Assembly: GCA_030278955.1 (NCBI GenBank)
Contig: JAOANR010000013.1
Coordinates: 43,870,191-43,934,190, forward strand
DNA from: Hygrophila difformis
Lineage: Eukaryota > Streptophyta > Magnoliopsida > Lamiales > Acanthaceae
Length of the DNA stretch: 64,000 bases
Direction: 5' to 3'
Shown here one piece after another: positions 1-11,405 of this stretch (position 1 is its first letter; every line of letters starts with the position of its first letter). The translations under genes and the position numbers were made by a program. The notes beneath the pieces are model-generated. The model searched no databases, was not told the origin of the DNA, and worked only from the letters and a program-made list of their open reading frames with translations.

Positions 1-446
1 TGTCCCGCGAAATTTGGCCACTTTCCATTTTAGGATAATTTAAAATAATATAACTTTGATTAGAATTTTAATTATTCTCAAATCATATTAAAAGTGTTCA
101 CTTTTATTATTCTGCACAAATTCCAATACACTTTTACTTTTCTACACAAAGTCCCTAGTATTTCTTCAATTCTTAATATTTCAAAATTGGTACAAATAAA
201 AATTGTACTATAAAATATACACTATACAACTACACGATTAGACGATTCTAACAAGATCACACTTGAATATTTTTCTCTAATTGTATCGTTACATAATATT
301 AAGTCAAAGTTAAACAATAAACAGTATCAAAATTCATTAGAATCTTAAACACAAAATGCCCTACACCACTTTAACTACTAAACCCCACTACCTAAATTAC
401 CGTGCCCAAAAGAAAGTAGCCACGTTTCGCGGGACGGAGGGAGTAC
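1..446. repeat. Stowaway-like MITE, left end outside window
   Basis: The right end is a clear Stowaway terminus (GGGACGGAGGGAGTA, about 432-446), and the first bases (TGTCCCGCGAAA) mirror the sequence just inside it (TTTCGCGGGACG), so nearly the whole element is present. No coding capacity. Its interior is the reverse complement of parts of the element at 49121-49576, so the two are inverted copies of one family of about 450 bp. Bases 447-640 hold nothing recognisable. Confidence 0.75.
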
Positions 447-1090
447 TATAGTATATGATGTGACTAATTTCCAACTTCTAGACTATATTAAACCAAATTT
501 AATCAGCACTTGTTTAATAGTATGAATCAAAGCTTGTAATTTAATGCTACTCTATAATGTATCCAAATACTATTTGTCAAATTTGTATACTATTCAGTAA
601 CATTACAGCAGCTGCCTCAACTAAAAAAAAAAAAAAATGGTTGTTGTTATCGATTTTCTCATTTTCTCAGAATGGCTTCAAAATTCCCCTCTGCGAACTT
701 CCCTCCTGGACGCCCTCCTGGCTTCGATGATGGTGGCGGCCCTTCTCAACGTTCTTACCGTGATGCTACTATGGGTGGCGCTGTAATACCCGCTAAATTT
801 AAATATAGTATAATAATTAATTGTCTGCTATAAATTAAAATTTAATAGGAAGTGGGTTTTAATTAAAAGAATGTTGTAAACAATGAACTATTTTTCCAAG
901 TTTAAAAGTAGATGATAGGGAATATTTTCTAGTATGGAAAAGTTTAAATGTTTGGAAGAGTAATATTTTAGAAAAAAAAAATAAGATTTGATTTAAAGAT
1001 ATAGATGGGTAAAAATAATTACTAACAATAAGGATTCTAATATTTTGAAATAAATTTAGTTAGAATTAAGATATGACATAAAGACTTTGA

Positions 1091-1150
1091 TAACCAATTG
1101 GTTAGTCAAGTGGGCTCATAACTTAAAGGTTGTGTGTTCAAACCCTACTT
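1091..1150 (+). other. tRNA-like segment with pol III A and B boxes in LTR
   Basis: An A-box match (TAGTCAAGTGGG, 1103-1114) fits the consensus TRGYNNARNNGG at every position. It is followed by an anticodon-loop-like CTCATAA (CAU, as in tRNA-Met) at about 1115-1121 and a near-consensus B box (TGTTCAAACCC) ending near 1145. The same segment lies in the 3' LTR near 8539-8598. It has no full cloverleaf, so it looks like a tRNA or SINE head captured into the LTR, not a tRNA gene. Confidence 0.55.
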
Positions 1151-1367
1151 GTTTTGAAACTTTTATCAAAGAGCCAAATAAATGAATAAGTAAAAAAAAA
1201 AAAAAAAAATTGAAAAGACAAAAGAAGGATAGGGTGGCATGCATGTGGCAGGGGCTATATGCATAAATTTAAAAAAAAAAAAAAAAAAAGTTCACATGAT
1301 GCATATAGTAGCTACCCGTGAACATGGAAAATAATAAAATAATGGCAATGGAGGTGGGCATCTTGCC

Positions 1368-1375
1368 TATAAATA
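1368..1375 (+). promoter_or_regulatory. TATA box of the LTR promoter
   Basis: TATAAATA in the context GCCTATAAATAGAGG. In the 5' LTR it lies about 1.2 kb before the PBS, so transcription would start near 1400 and R-U5 would be long. The same box lies at 8810-8817 in the 3' LTR. Confidence 0.7.
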
Positions 1376-2557
1376 GAGGATGAAACATCTCATTTATTCA
1401 CACCAAATGCAAATGCAGTAGAGAGCATAGTGAGTTTTGAGTGACTAATCATGGGTGTGAGTTGTGTGCAGTAATAGAGAGAGTGTGTGTTTGAGAAAAA
1501 TAGTAGTAGAGAGATCGGGATAGAGTTAATAGTGGTAGAAGGTAATAGTGAGTGGAGTAGTACGGGAAGTGTTGGAGTAGTAGCAGTCCAGAATTTCGGT
1601 AGGCTATCATCATAGAGATTGTAAGTAAATTTATATTCTGCGGGCATTGTCCCAAAATTTAATTTTTGCATGTTTAATTCCTTATTGCTTTAAATAATTT
1701 AGAATTATTCATGCAAATGATTTATGCAGAGGAAATGCCCTAGTATGAGTTTAATTATTTTTGGGCTAAGCCATGCATGTGAAAATTTTATTTCCAGTGT
1801 ATGGCATGTAAATTATTGAGATGATATTATTATACGGGATATACTCCAATTGGGGTTATCTTCGTAAGAGCATTATAAAAAGAATTGTGTTAGGCCAAGG
1901 GTCTCACAATCAGTTCTAGTTGCAAGGGAGGGCCGCCCTTGTATACTCATAGTCTTGATTACGGTCACTATGAAAGCATGTTAGGTCCTATGGGATACCC
2001 CGGGTGTAGACGTCATAGTCGAGCAACATGACACAGAGAATCAGAATTTTTAACGGTTTGACATGTCATTTACTGCTTGAGTCTTTATATTTAATTTTGT
2101 CCCATGAGTACAAATTTATTTACTCAGCCGGTGTGCTGATAAATTATATGTGCACTCTTTTCAGGATTTGACATATGTGGAGATGACTAAATGCATGGGC
2201 ACGGGCATGGGTATCAAACCTTTTGTGCAAAATAAATAAATATATATATACATACATATATATCATATTATTAGTTTTCATTTATATTTTAATGTTATGT
2301 CAAGTTACTTTTGGGGGCGACGAGTCTTAGTCGTCATATTTTGCGAACTCTGATATATTATATTTTGTAAATAATAAAGTTATTGTTTTAAGCATGTGTA
2401 AGCAATTTAATTTAATTAGCCTTAGCGCCAATTAATTAAGTTAGCCAAGGTTAGACCTAAGCGAGCTTAATTAAGGGGCGTGGCGGTAACAACCCCGGAT
2501 TCCTAGTTGAGGCTTCCGCCGCGGAACTAAGAGTTGGAAAACGGGAGTGTTACAGAG

Positions 2558-2570
2558 TGGTATCAGAGCC
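2558..2570 (+). promoter_or_regulatory. Primer binding site (initiator tRNA-Met)
   Basis: TGGTATCAGAGCC, complementary to the 3' end of plant initiator tRNA-Met, begins three bases after the 5' LTR. This is the usual minus-strand primer site of plant Ty3 and Ty1 elements. Confidence 0.92.
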
Positions 2571-2752
2571 CATTTGAAAAAAAAAATGTTTTTTTTTTTA
2601 AAAAAAAAAGGAAAAGTAAAATATGTTTTCTTATCGGTTTAAAATAGAATTGTTGCATATTTTCGGGGGACACGATGCACTGACATTAGGCACAGTTCAT
2701 GCTATTATCATTTTTAATATTTGCAAATATTTATGATTATTTTGTTTGTTAG

Positions 2753-3304
2753 ATGGGGGATAACAATAGGATAGCCGAACTAGTTCCAGAGTTGGTTCGA
2801 GAATTAATAAAAACCAGCGAGCGAGAGAGGGCTAGAGCCGAGCACCTTAGCACAAAAAATGATCAGTTAAGGAACCGACTGGCGTTAGAGGCTACGACAC
2901 ATATAAACGAGAAGCTAATACTCGAAAATAAGTATAAAGATGAATACGATAGAAGGGTCTTGGCCGAAACAGAAAAGGAGGAACTAGATCACTTGTGTGC
3001 TGAGCAGGTGGAGGAGATAGACGAACTGAAGGAGGAGCTGAAGGATACTAAGGAGCAAGTCAGCCTTCACCTGGATACCATAAGACGCCTGAACAAGGAG
3101 ATTGCGTATATGGAGAGAAGGGGGCACAAAGTTAATAAGTTCTATAGAGACCTTACTGTTGATCTCCGACGCCTCCCAGGATCATCCGCCCAGGGTGCAC
3201 GTGCCGAAGAAAGTGATCCCGATGAAGATGTTGTCTGTTTGCGCCAGCGAACCCCATCTCCAGTGTACCATCGTGCCAGCCCTCCTCGCGGTGCCCAGTA
3301 CTAG
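2753..3304 (+). CDS. Extra coiled-coil ORF between 5' LTR and gag
   Basis: A 183-residue open frame on the sense strand, 198 bp after the LTR and 271 bp before gag. Residues about 15-130 are rich in Glu, Lys, Arg and Leu with heptad-like spacing, as expected for a long coiled coil. The C-terminus is Ser/Pro-rich and polar (near RTPSPVYHRASPPR). It has no zinc knuckle, protease or polymerase motif. Standard gag-pol chromoviruses lack a separate ORF here, though extra ORFs are known in some plant Ty3 lineages. Its frame is intact although gag-pol carries a stop, which fits recent function. How it would be expressed, by splicing, leaky scanning or a separate RNA, is not visible. Function unknown; assembly or Gag interaction is only a guess. 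Confidence 0.7.
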   Translation: MGDNNRIAELVPELVRELIKTSERERARAEHLSTKNDQLRNRLALEATTHINEKLILENKYKDEYDRRVLAETEKEELDHLCAEQVEEIDELKEELKDTKEQVSLHLDTIRRLNKEIAYMERRGHKVNKFYRDLTVDLRRLPGSSAQGARAEESDPDEDVVCLRQRTPSPVYHRASPPRGAQY

Positions 3305-3575
3305 CTTATCGTTTGTTTACTACTAGTAAAAGTTATAACTATTTTAAAACTTGGAAATTTTAAATGTTGTACCCAAGTCGGTATTAAGAATTATGACTAT
3401 CTTAAACCTTGGAAATTTTCAATGTTGTACTCCATCTCGGTATTATGAAATAAAGTTTGCCTTATTATTATCTAGACTTTGAATAAACTAGTATGGTGTG
3501 TTATATTGATTTTTTTAAAGTGACTAACTAACTAACATATATCGACTAGGGGCGAAAGGGATAGCGATAACAAGT

Positions 3576-6500
3576 ATGGCCGATGACGACAATCGTCAAC
3601 AACGAATAGAACAACTGCTAATCACCCTTGGAGCAGTAGTTCGGCAACAGGCGGAGAAAGGGGAAAGCCAGGGAGAGACCCAAGGAGATTTTATTGAAGC
3701 TGTTAATAAGTTTCAACCGCCTCGATATGCTGGACAAGAAGATCCAGCCAAGCTGGAAGGTTGGATTGAGTCATTTGAGAAACTGCTCGAAGCAGTTGAA
3801 TGTCCAGATGAAAGAAAGGTGGGAGTGGCTACCTTTTTCCTAACTGGCATTGCAAACACTTGGTGGAGGTCACAAGAGAACCGCCAAGTAACTTGGGAAG
3901 AGTTTCAGAAAAGCTTGAGGGAGCAGTTTTATCCACTTAGCCTTAAGAATGCCAAGTATGGAGAATTCATTTCTCTTCAACAGGGTAATCGGTCGGTTCA
4001 ACAATACTATGCTAAGTTTACAGAACTCTTGAGGTTCGCCCCAGACCTGGTGGCAACTGAGCAAACTAAAGCCCAAAAATTTGAGCTTGGCTTGAATAAA
4101 AACATACGAAAGGCATTTGGAGGGAAGCAATTCACTAGCTTGCAAAAAGTCTATAATCGAGCTATGACAGTCGAGATGGTAGAAGGACACGAGCATAAAG
4201 GAGAAAACTCCAAATCTGCACCACATGACAAGGGAAAGAGGAAAATTGAAGAGAGTAAGGATAATCATCCAAACCAAAGGAGGAATTTCCCAAGGAATAA
4301 CTGGAATAGTACGGTGTTTCGCATCAATCGGAACGGAGAACCAATACCAGCCCCGTGTCGTCGCTGTTATAAAAAGCACACTATGCAACAGTGTCCTCAA
4401 GATGATGAATGCTATCGTTGTGGACTAAAGGGACACAAGGCGGTGGACTGTCGCATAAGACTCGATCCTAGCCGAATTCGAGCAGACTTACGAAAGGAGG
4501 ATTATTGTCCCCAAGGACCCCGCATTGGTGGAAATAATCAAGGACAACGGCCTCCATTTCCCAACAATCAAAGGACAGCTGGTGGAAACCCACAGAATCC
4601 AGGTGGGCCAAATCAAGGAAGGTTGAACGTGGTAAACCAAGCTGACATGCCAGGTGCTGGAGATGTGATCGAAGGTACTTTCGAAATTAATGGGTATAAA
4701 GTGCGCATTCTATTTGATTCTGGAGCCACATGTTCATTCATATCTCGTAGTAAATTGCCCGATTTAGGACTCGATAACCCTCAGGAGATAACACTAAGAA
4801 TCTCGTTGCCCAACGGAACGATAGTTAACTGCTCAAAGCGTCACGAAAAAGTTCCCATTCGTATTTGTGACGTCGAGTTCCTTGCAAATCTAGTAGAATT
4901 TGAATTACAAGATTTTGATATTATCTTAGGAATGGATTGGCTAACGCGTTACCAAGCCAATATCAATTGTTCTCAGCAAAAGATAACAATTTATGGGGAT
5001 AACAGGAAGCGTGTGTCTTTCTATGCTGAGCCAAAGAAGCCAACCACGAAAATTGTGTCAAGAGTGCAGTTAGCAACATTGATGAGAAAAGGAAATCCCC
5101 TTTACATTTGCTACCTTATGAACCTTCAAGCAGAAGAGATAGACATAAACAATATTCCAGTAGTACGTGAGTATCCTGATGTATTCCCAGATGATATTCC
5201 GGGAATGCCACCCGAACGTGAGATAGAATTCACGATTGATTTGATTCCGGGTACCGAACCTGTATCAAAGGCTCCATACCGGATGGCACCAACAGAGATG
5301 AACGAGTTACGGGAACAACTTGAAGATCTTTTAGAAAAAGGATACATTCGTCCTAGTACATCTCCGTAGGGAGCACCTGTACTATTTGTACGAAAAAAAG
5401 ATGGAGGACTAAGACTCTGTATCGATTACAGAGGTCTCAACCAAGTAACCATCAAGAATAAATATCCCTTGCCACGAATAGATGACTTATTTGATCAACT
5501 AAAGGGAGCAAAGGTGTTTTCAAAGATTGATCTAAGGTCCGGATATCACCAGCTAAGGATAGCTAAAGAAGATATCCCAAAAACGGCATTTAGAACACGG
5601 TATGGACATTACGAGTTCACCGTGATGTCGTTTGGGCTGACCAACGCCCCAGCAGTATTCATGAGTCTCATGAATAATGTTTTTCGAGAACTGTTGGATA
5701 AATGCGTAGTAGTCTTCATTGACGACATATTGGTGTATTCCATAGACAAGGAGAGGCATGAACAACATCTACATCAAGTATTGCAAACTCTGAGGAATCA
5801 CAAGTTATACGCTAAATTGTCAAAATGTGATTTCTGGCTAGACAAAGTCGCATTCCTTGGTCATATCGTCTCAGCCGAAGGAATTTCAGTTGACCCAGCC
5901 AAGGTATCCGCAGTAAAAGACTGGCCTGTACCAACATCGCAAACAGAGATAAGGAGTTTTCTCGGTCTAGCTGGCTATTACAGGAGGTTTGTTAAGGATT
6001 TCTCAAAAATTGCACGACCCCTGACACAGAACCTTAAGAAGGGATCAAAGGTGATTTGGACACCTGAATGCGAAATTGCATTCCAAACTTTGAAAGAAAT
6101 GTTGACCACGGCACCAATACTTACCTTACCCACTGAAGATGGCGATTTTAAAGTTTATAGCGACGCTTCCAAATTTGGCTTGGGATGCGTGCTAATGCAA
6201 CAAGGGAAGGTTATAGCATATGCTTCTCGACAACTAAAGCCACATGAGGAGAATTACCCGACTCATGATTTAGAATTGGCTGCAGTTGTCTTCGCCCTAA
6301 AAATATGGAGACATTACCTGTACGGACGGAGATGTAACATATACACAGACCATAAGAGCCTGAAGTACATCTATACTCAAAAAGAGCTCAACATGCGACA
6401 GAGACGGTGGTTGGAGTTGATGAAGGACTACGATTTAGGTATCACCTATCATGAGGGTAAAGCTAATAAAGTGGCAGATGCACTAAGTCGAAAGACAAGA

Positions 6501-8078
6501 CCCTTAGATAATACACGAATCTTGCCACCAACATTATATATGGAATTGGCTCGGTTAGGTATTGAATTGGTACATAAAGATACACCTGCTCAACAGATTC
6601 ATTCCATGACAATACAACCGACTATATTCGACGAGATTCGAAATGGACAACCCGGTGATGTCAAATTAGAAAGGATTAAGACAAAAATAGCTCAAGGTGG
6701 AGCTATAGGGTTCCAAATCCACGAAGATGGCACTATCCGATTTAAGGGTCGATGGTGTATACCAAAGGCCTGCGAGGATCTTAAAAGGCGCATATTAGAA
6801 GAAGGACACGAAACTCCATATTCTGTGCATCCTGGTGGGGATAAGTTATACAAGGACTTAAGTAAAGTCTTTTGGTGGCCACGAATGAAGCGAGAGGTAG
6901 CGGAATTTGTGGAAAAGTGTCCGACGTGCCAAAAGGTCAAACCTGACCGAAGAAAACCACTTGAGTTAGTAAAACCATTAGAAATTCCAGAATGGAAATG
7001 GGATAGCATTTCTATGGACTTTGTGTCAGGATTGCCAAAAACACCAAAAGGCAATGATAAGATTTGGGTAATCGTTGATCGATTAACTAAAACAGCCATA
7101 TTCATACCGATGAAAGAAACATGGAGTATGGATCAGTTGGCAAGATCTTATATTGAGAATGTAGTCCGAAGGCATGGAATTCCCCAAGATATCGTCTCAG
7201 ATAGAGATAGTCGATTTGTCTCTACATTCTGGACGAAACTCCAACAGGCTTTCGGAACAAAAATAAAAATGAGCACAGCATTTCATCCAACAACCGATGG
7301 TCAAACTGAAAGGACGATCCAGACACTTGAAGACATGTTGAGAGCCTGTGTTTTGGATTTCAAGGGTAGTTGGGAAAAGTACCTACCACTTATAGAATTT
7401 AGCTATAATAATGGCTATCATGCTAGTATTGGCATGGCCCCATTTGAGGCACTATATGGTAGGAAATGTCGGAGTCCACTCTGTTGGACTAAAAGCGAAA
7501 ATCCGATTCCTGTTGGGCCACAATTAATCGAGGAAACGATAGGAATAGTGGAGCAAATTCGACTAAAGATGAAAGCCGCTCAAGATCGACAGAAGACGTA
7601 TGCCGATCAAAAGAGGCGTGATGGTGAATACGAAGTCGGCGATAAAGTTTTGCTCAAAGTATCGCCCATGAAGGGCGTAATGCGGTTCGGAAAACGAGGT
7701 AAGCTAAGTCCCCGTTATATTGGACCCTTTGACATTATCGCCCGAGTTGGTACCTTGGCATACCGATTGGACTTACCAGAGGAGTTGTCTCGAGTCCATA
7801 ACGTATTCCATGTGTCGCAACTTAAGAAATATCAGCATGATTCAAAAAGGGTAGTGCAACCAGACCTTATCGAACTCGACAAAGACCTTACTTATGAGGA
7901 AAGACCGGTCAGGATCTTGGATACTAAAGAACGAGCCACAAGGCGCAAAGTCATCCGCATGGTCAAAGTACAATGGTCAAACCATGATGAGAATGATGCC
8001 ACGTGGGAAACTGAGGCCGAAATGCAGGGCAAGTATCCAGAGTTGTTCCTTCAACATGATACAGCTATGGGGACATAG
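3576..8078 (+). pseudogene. gag-pol polyprotein with one internal amber codon
   Basis: A single frame of 1501 codons. Gag is near residues 45-200 (WWRSQ, then WEEFQKSLREQFYP). A CCHC knuckle CYRCGLKGHKAVDC falls near residue 280. Protease LFDSGATCSFIS is near residue 380, and RT has the active site FIDDILVYS. RNase H shows [11 protein letters not shown], and integrase has the zinc-binding region (CPTCQKVK), then core motifs SMDFVSG and VSDRDSRF. A chromodomain-like tail ends in [18 protein letters not shown]. The frame is broken only by TAG at 5367-5369, between protease and RT, where relatives have Trp. Frame is the same on both sides, so this is a point nonsense change. The rest looks intact, consistent with the young LTRs. 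Confidence 0.93.
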
Positions 8079-8215
8079 CTGTGAAATCAAGTGGGAGAGA
8101 ATGTTACAGCCCAAGTCAAGTACGGTTAGAAAACTTTTGTTATGCAATACTTTGCCTTACTTTTCCTTAGTAATTATGTGACTTAAAATGAACTTCGAGG
8201 ACGAAGTTTGTTTCT

Positions 8216-8228
8216 AAGGAGGATGGAT
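8216..8228 (+). promoter_or_regulatory. Polypurine tract
   Basis: Purine-rich AAGGAGGATGGA-like run directly before the 3' LTR, the expected plus-strand primer. It follows the motif TTCGAGGACGAA that recurs in a similar place in the other two chromoviruses of the window. Confidence 0.8.
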
Positions 8229-9994
8229 TGTAATACCCGCTAAATTTAAATATAGTATAATAATTAATTGTCTGCTATAAATTAAAATTTAATAGGAAGT
8301 GGGTTTTAATTAAAAGAATGTTGTAAACAATGAACTATTTTTCCAAGTTTAAAAGTAGATGATAGGGAATATTTTCTAGTATGGAAAAGTTTAAATGTTT
8401 GGAAGAGTAATATTTTAGAAAAAAAAAATAAGATTTGATTTAAAGATATAGATGGGTAAAAATAATTACTAACAATAAGGATTCTAATATTTTGAAATAA
8501 ATTTAGTTAGAATTAAGATATGACATAAAGACTTTGATAACCAATTGGTTAGTCAAGTGGGCTCATAACTTAAAGGTTGTGTGTTCAAACCCTACTTGTT
8601 TTGAAACTTTTATCAAAGAGCCAAATAAATGAATAAGTAAAATAAAAAAAAAAATTTGAAAAGACAAAAGAAGGATAGGGTGGCATGCATGTGGCAGGGG
8701 CTATATGCATAAATTTAAAAAAAAAAAAAAAGTTCACATGATGCATATAGTAGCTACCCGTGAACATGGAAAATAATAAAATAATGGCAATGGAGGTGGG
8801 CATCTTGCCTATAAATAGAGGATGAAACATCTCATTTATTTACACCAAATGCAAATGCAGTAGAGAGCATAGTGAGTTTTGAGTGACTAATCATGGGTGT
8901 GAGTTGTGTGCAGTAATAGAGAGTGTGTGTTTGAGAAAAATAGTAGTAGAGAGATCGGGATAGAGTTAATAGTGGTAGAAGGTAATAGTGAGTGGAGTAG
9001 TACGGGAAGTGTTGGAGTAGTAGCAGTCCAGAATTTCGGTAGGCTATCATCATAGAGATTGTAAGTAAATTTATATTCTGCGGGCGTTGTCCCAAAATTT
9101 AATTTTTGCATGTTTAATTCCTTATTGCTTTAAATAATTTAGAATTATTCATGCAAATGATTTATGCAGAGGAAATGCCCTAGTATGAGTTTAATTATTT
9201 TTGGGCTAAGCCATGCATGTGAAAATTTTATTTCCAGTGTATGGCATGTAAATTATTGAGATGATATTATTATACGGGATATACTCCAATTGGGGTTATC
9301 TTCGTAAGAGCATTATAAAAAGAATTGTGTTAGGCCAAGGGTCTCACAATCAGTTCTAGTTGCAAGGGAGGGCCGCCCTTGTATACTCATAGTCTTGATT
9401 ACGGTCACTATGAAAGCATGTTAGGTCCTATGGGATACCCCGGGTGTAGACGTCATAGTCGAGCAACATGACACAGAGAATCAGAATTTTTAACGGTTTG
9501 ACATGTCATTTACTGCTTGAGTCTTTATATTTAATTTTGTCCCATGAGTACAAATTTATTTACTCAGCCGGTGTGCTGATAAATTATATGTGCACTCTTT
9601 TCAGGATTTGACATATGTGGAGATGACTAAATGCATGGGCACGGGCATGGGTATCAAACCTTTTGTGCAAAATAAATAAATATATATATACATACATATA
9701 TATCATATTATTAGTTTTCATTTATATTTTAATGTTATGTCAAGTTACTTTTGGGGGCGACGAGTCTTAGTCGTCATATTTTGCGAACTCTGATATATTA
9801 TATTTTGTAAATAATAAAGTTATTGTTTTAAGCATGTGTAAGCAATTTAATTTAATTAGCCTTAGCGCCAATTAATTAAGTTAGCCAAGGTTAGACCTAA
9901 GCGAGCTTAATTAAGGGGCGTGGCGGTAACAACCCCGGATTCCTAGTTGAGGCTTCCGCCGCGGAACTAAGAGTTGGAAAACGGGAGTGTTACA
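8229..9994 (+). repeat. 3' LTR of the chromovirus (1766 bp)
   Basis: Near-identical copy of 782-2554. Visible differences are A-tract lengths, one GA repeat unit, one C/T change in the leader (TTATTCACACC versus TTATTTACACC) and one A/G change (GGGCATTG versus GGGCGTTG). Immediately followed by the target duplication GGCGC. Confidence 0.95.
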
Positions 9995-11405
9995 GGCGCT
10001 GCCGTGCAGCCTACCCCGGACGACTCTGTGGATCTTTTGAATGCAAATTTGGCCACCATCAATAGAGATGGGAGAAATAGTAGATGTCCCAAGATTCGCT
10101 TCGATCCGTCAGTACTCAAGGAATTATATGAGCCATGGACAGATACTTTGGTGGTCAAGGGTCTTGGGTTATCTGTTGGGTTTGTAGCAATGAAGAATGC
10201 TCTTACAAGAATATGGAAAACCAATGGTCAGTTTGAATTGCTTGATGTAGGCCATGGTTGCTTTCTTGTTAAGTTTGAATTGAGTGAGGATCGGGAGAGG
10301 GTGTTAACTGAAGGTCCTTGGGTAGTTTACGATCATTGCTTGGCAATTATGAGATGGACTCCGGAGTTCGATCCCGAGAATACGAGGATCAATACAATAC
10401 AGACGTGGGTGCAATTCCCAGGGCTTAAGCCAACATTTTACAAGGAGAAAGGACTCCGTGTTGTGGCATCTGCGATAGGAGTCCCCATTAAATTTGATAG
10501 AAGCACCATCGCGATTGCCGTGGAAGATACGCACGAGCATGTGTTGAGTTGAATCTTGATCAACCTCTCCTCGGACAGATAGAAGTGGAAGGGAAGATCA
10601 TTAAAGTCCAATATGAAAGCCTGCATGTGGTTTGCATGCAGTGTGGAAGATATGGACATATGCAGGATCGTTGCCAGTTTGGTGGCCGGAAAGCAGTAGA
10701 TGGAGGAGCTCCGCCGGTGCCTGCTGGTCATACAGCTCAGGATCGGGGCAAAGGGGGGGAGACAGGTGCTGCTGCCACGGCTTCTGTTCACACACGTGGC
10801 AACAACTTAGAGATACCTGCTACTTTGGAGAAGGAGGAAGAGACAAGCAAGGGTGGGGCCTCGGATGAGTTGCACCTGGACGAGTCGGCACGTGACATTG
10901 GTGAGTGGATGATCGTTCACCGACGAAAGCCCAGGAAGAAGACACCAGCTGTTCATTGGGATGGAGTACAGAATGGGCCTGATCTGTTGGATAAGCCCAA
11001 GAGAGGAATTTTTAATTTCCAGTCACAACCCACCTTAAGTTCTGGCCCAAAATTACACTTGGGAAACAAAGGTAATCCATTTGTGCCAACTCATAATGAG
11101 TTTGAGAGAGGAAAGGCCCAGGTGCGCCCTAAACATGTTTATGGCCCTAAAAGGGTGAGAACATATGATATGGAGCTCAGAGAGATGGGCCAAGAATATC
11201 AGTCACTAAGGCAAGCACTGGAGGCTAGGCCCATACCTGATCTCAGCGAGTCTGATAGCAGGACTGAGAGTCCCCGTCAAACTGAGAATGCAAAAGATGA
11301 TAGATCCTCTGCTGCTCCTGAGTATCAGATGGATGTGGAGGCCTCTCGGGCCTCTTAAGTTTCCTTGGGGAATGGGTGTAATATGTCAGGATAGTAGGTG
11401 TTTTT

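Larger units (their letters stand above)
782..2554 (+). repeat. 5' LTR of the chromovirus (1773 bp)
   Basis: Starts TGTAATACC and ends GTTACA, directly followed by the primer binding site. It contains a TATA box at 1368-1375, a tRNA-like segment near 1091-1150, two A tracts that differ in length from the 3' LTR, and a GA/GT-rich stretch near 1470-1560. Short ORFs in it recur in the other LTR and have no protein-like composition. Confidence 0.95.
782..9994 (+). mobile_element. Ty3/gypsy chromovirus (Tekay/Del-like), nearly intact
   Basis: Complete LTR retrotransposon: 5' LTR 782-2554, PBS at 2558, an extra coiled-coil ORF, gag-pol 3576-8078, polypurine tract at 8216-8228 and 3' LTR 8229-9994. 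The 5-bp target duplication GGCGC flanks it exactly (777-781 and 9995-9999) and lies inside LINE ORF1. The LTRs begin TGTAATACC and end GTTACA. By eye they differ by about two or three substitutions plus small homopolymer and GA-repeat indels over about 1.77 kb, so the insertion is recent. Order of pol domains (PR-RT-RH-INT) and a C-terminal chromodomain-like segment place it among plant chromoviruses. One in-frame TAG breaks gag-pol. Confidence 0.95.
672..11358 (+). pseudogene. LINE ORF1 (DUF4283 and zinc knuckle), split and frameshifted
   Basis: Nucleic-acid-binding ORF1 protein of a plant L1 element. The first 37 codons lie at 672-781 (MASKFPSANF...). The chromovirus then intervenes, and the same frame continues from 10000 after one copy of the 5-bp target duplication. 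A DUF4283-type domain spans about 10080-10520. A CCHC knuckle (C-x2-C-x4-H-x4-C, reading CMQCGRYGHMQDRC) lies near 10640-10672. The frame changes near 10522-10530, consistent with loss of one base, and continues to the TAA at 11356-11358 with a low-complexity, charged C-terminus. The apparent ATG at 9974 belongs to the 3' LTR and is not the true start. Confidence 0.88.

Noticed and set aside
1390..1671. Minus-strand ORFs in the LTRs (also 8832-9111, 29654-29989, 35501-35836)
   Set aside because: They recur only because LTRs are repeated, have low-complexity composition and no family resemblance.
9974..10000. ATG at 9974 as the start of the LINE ORF1 protein
   Set aside because: It lies inside the 3' LTR; the true N-terminus is at 672, before the insertion.
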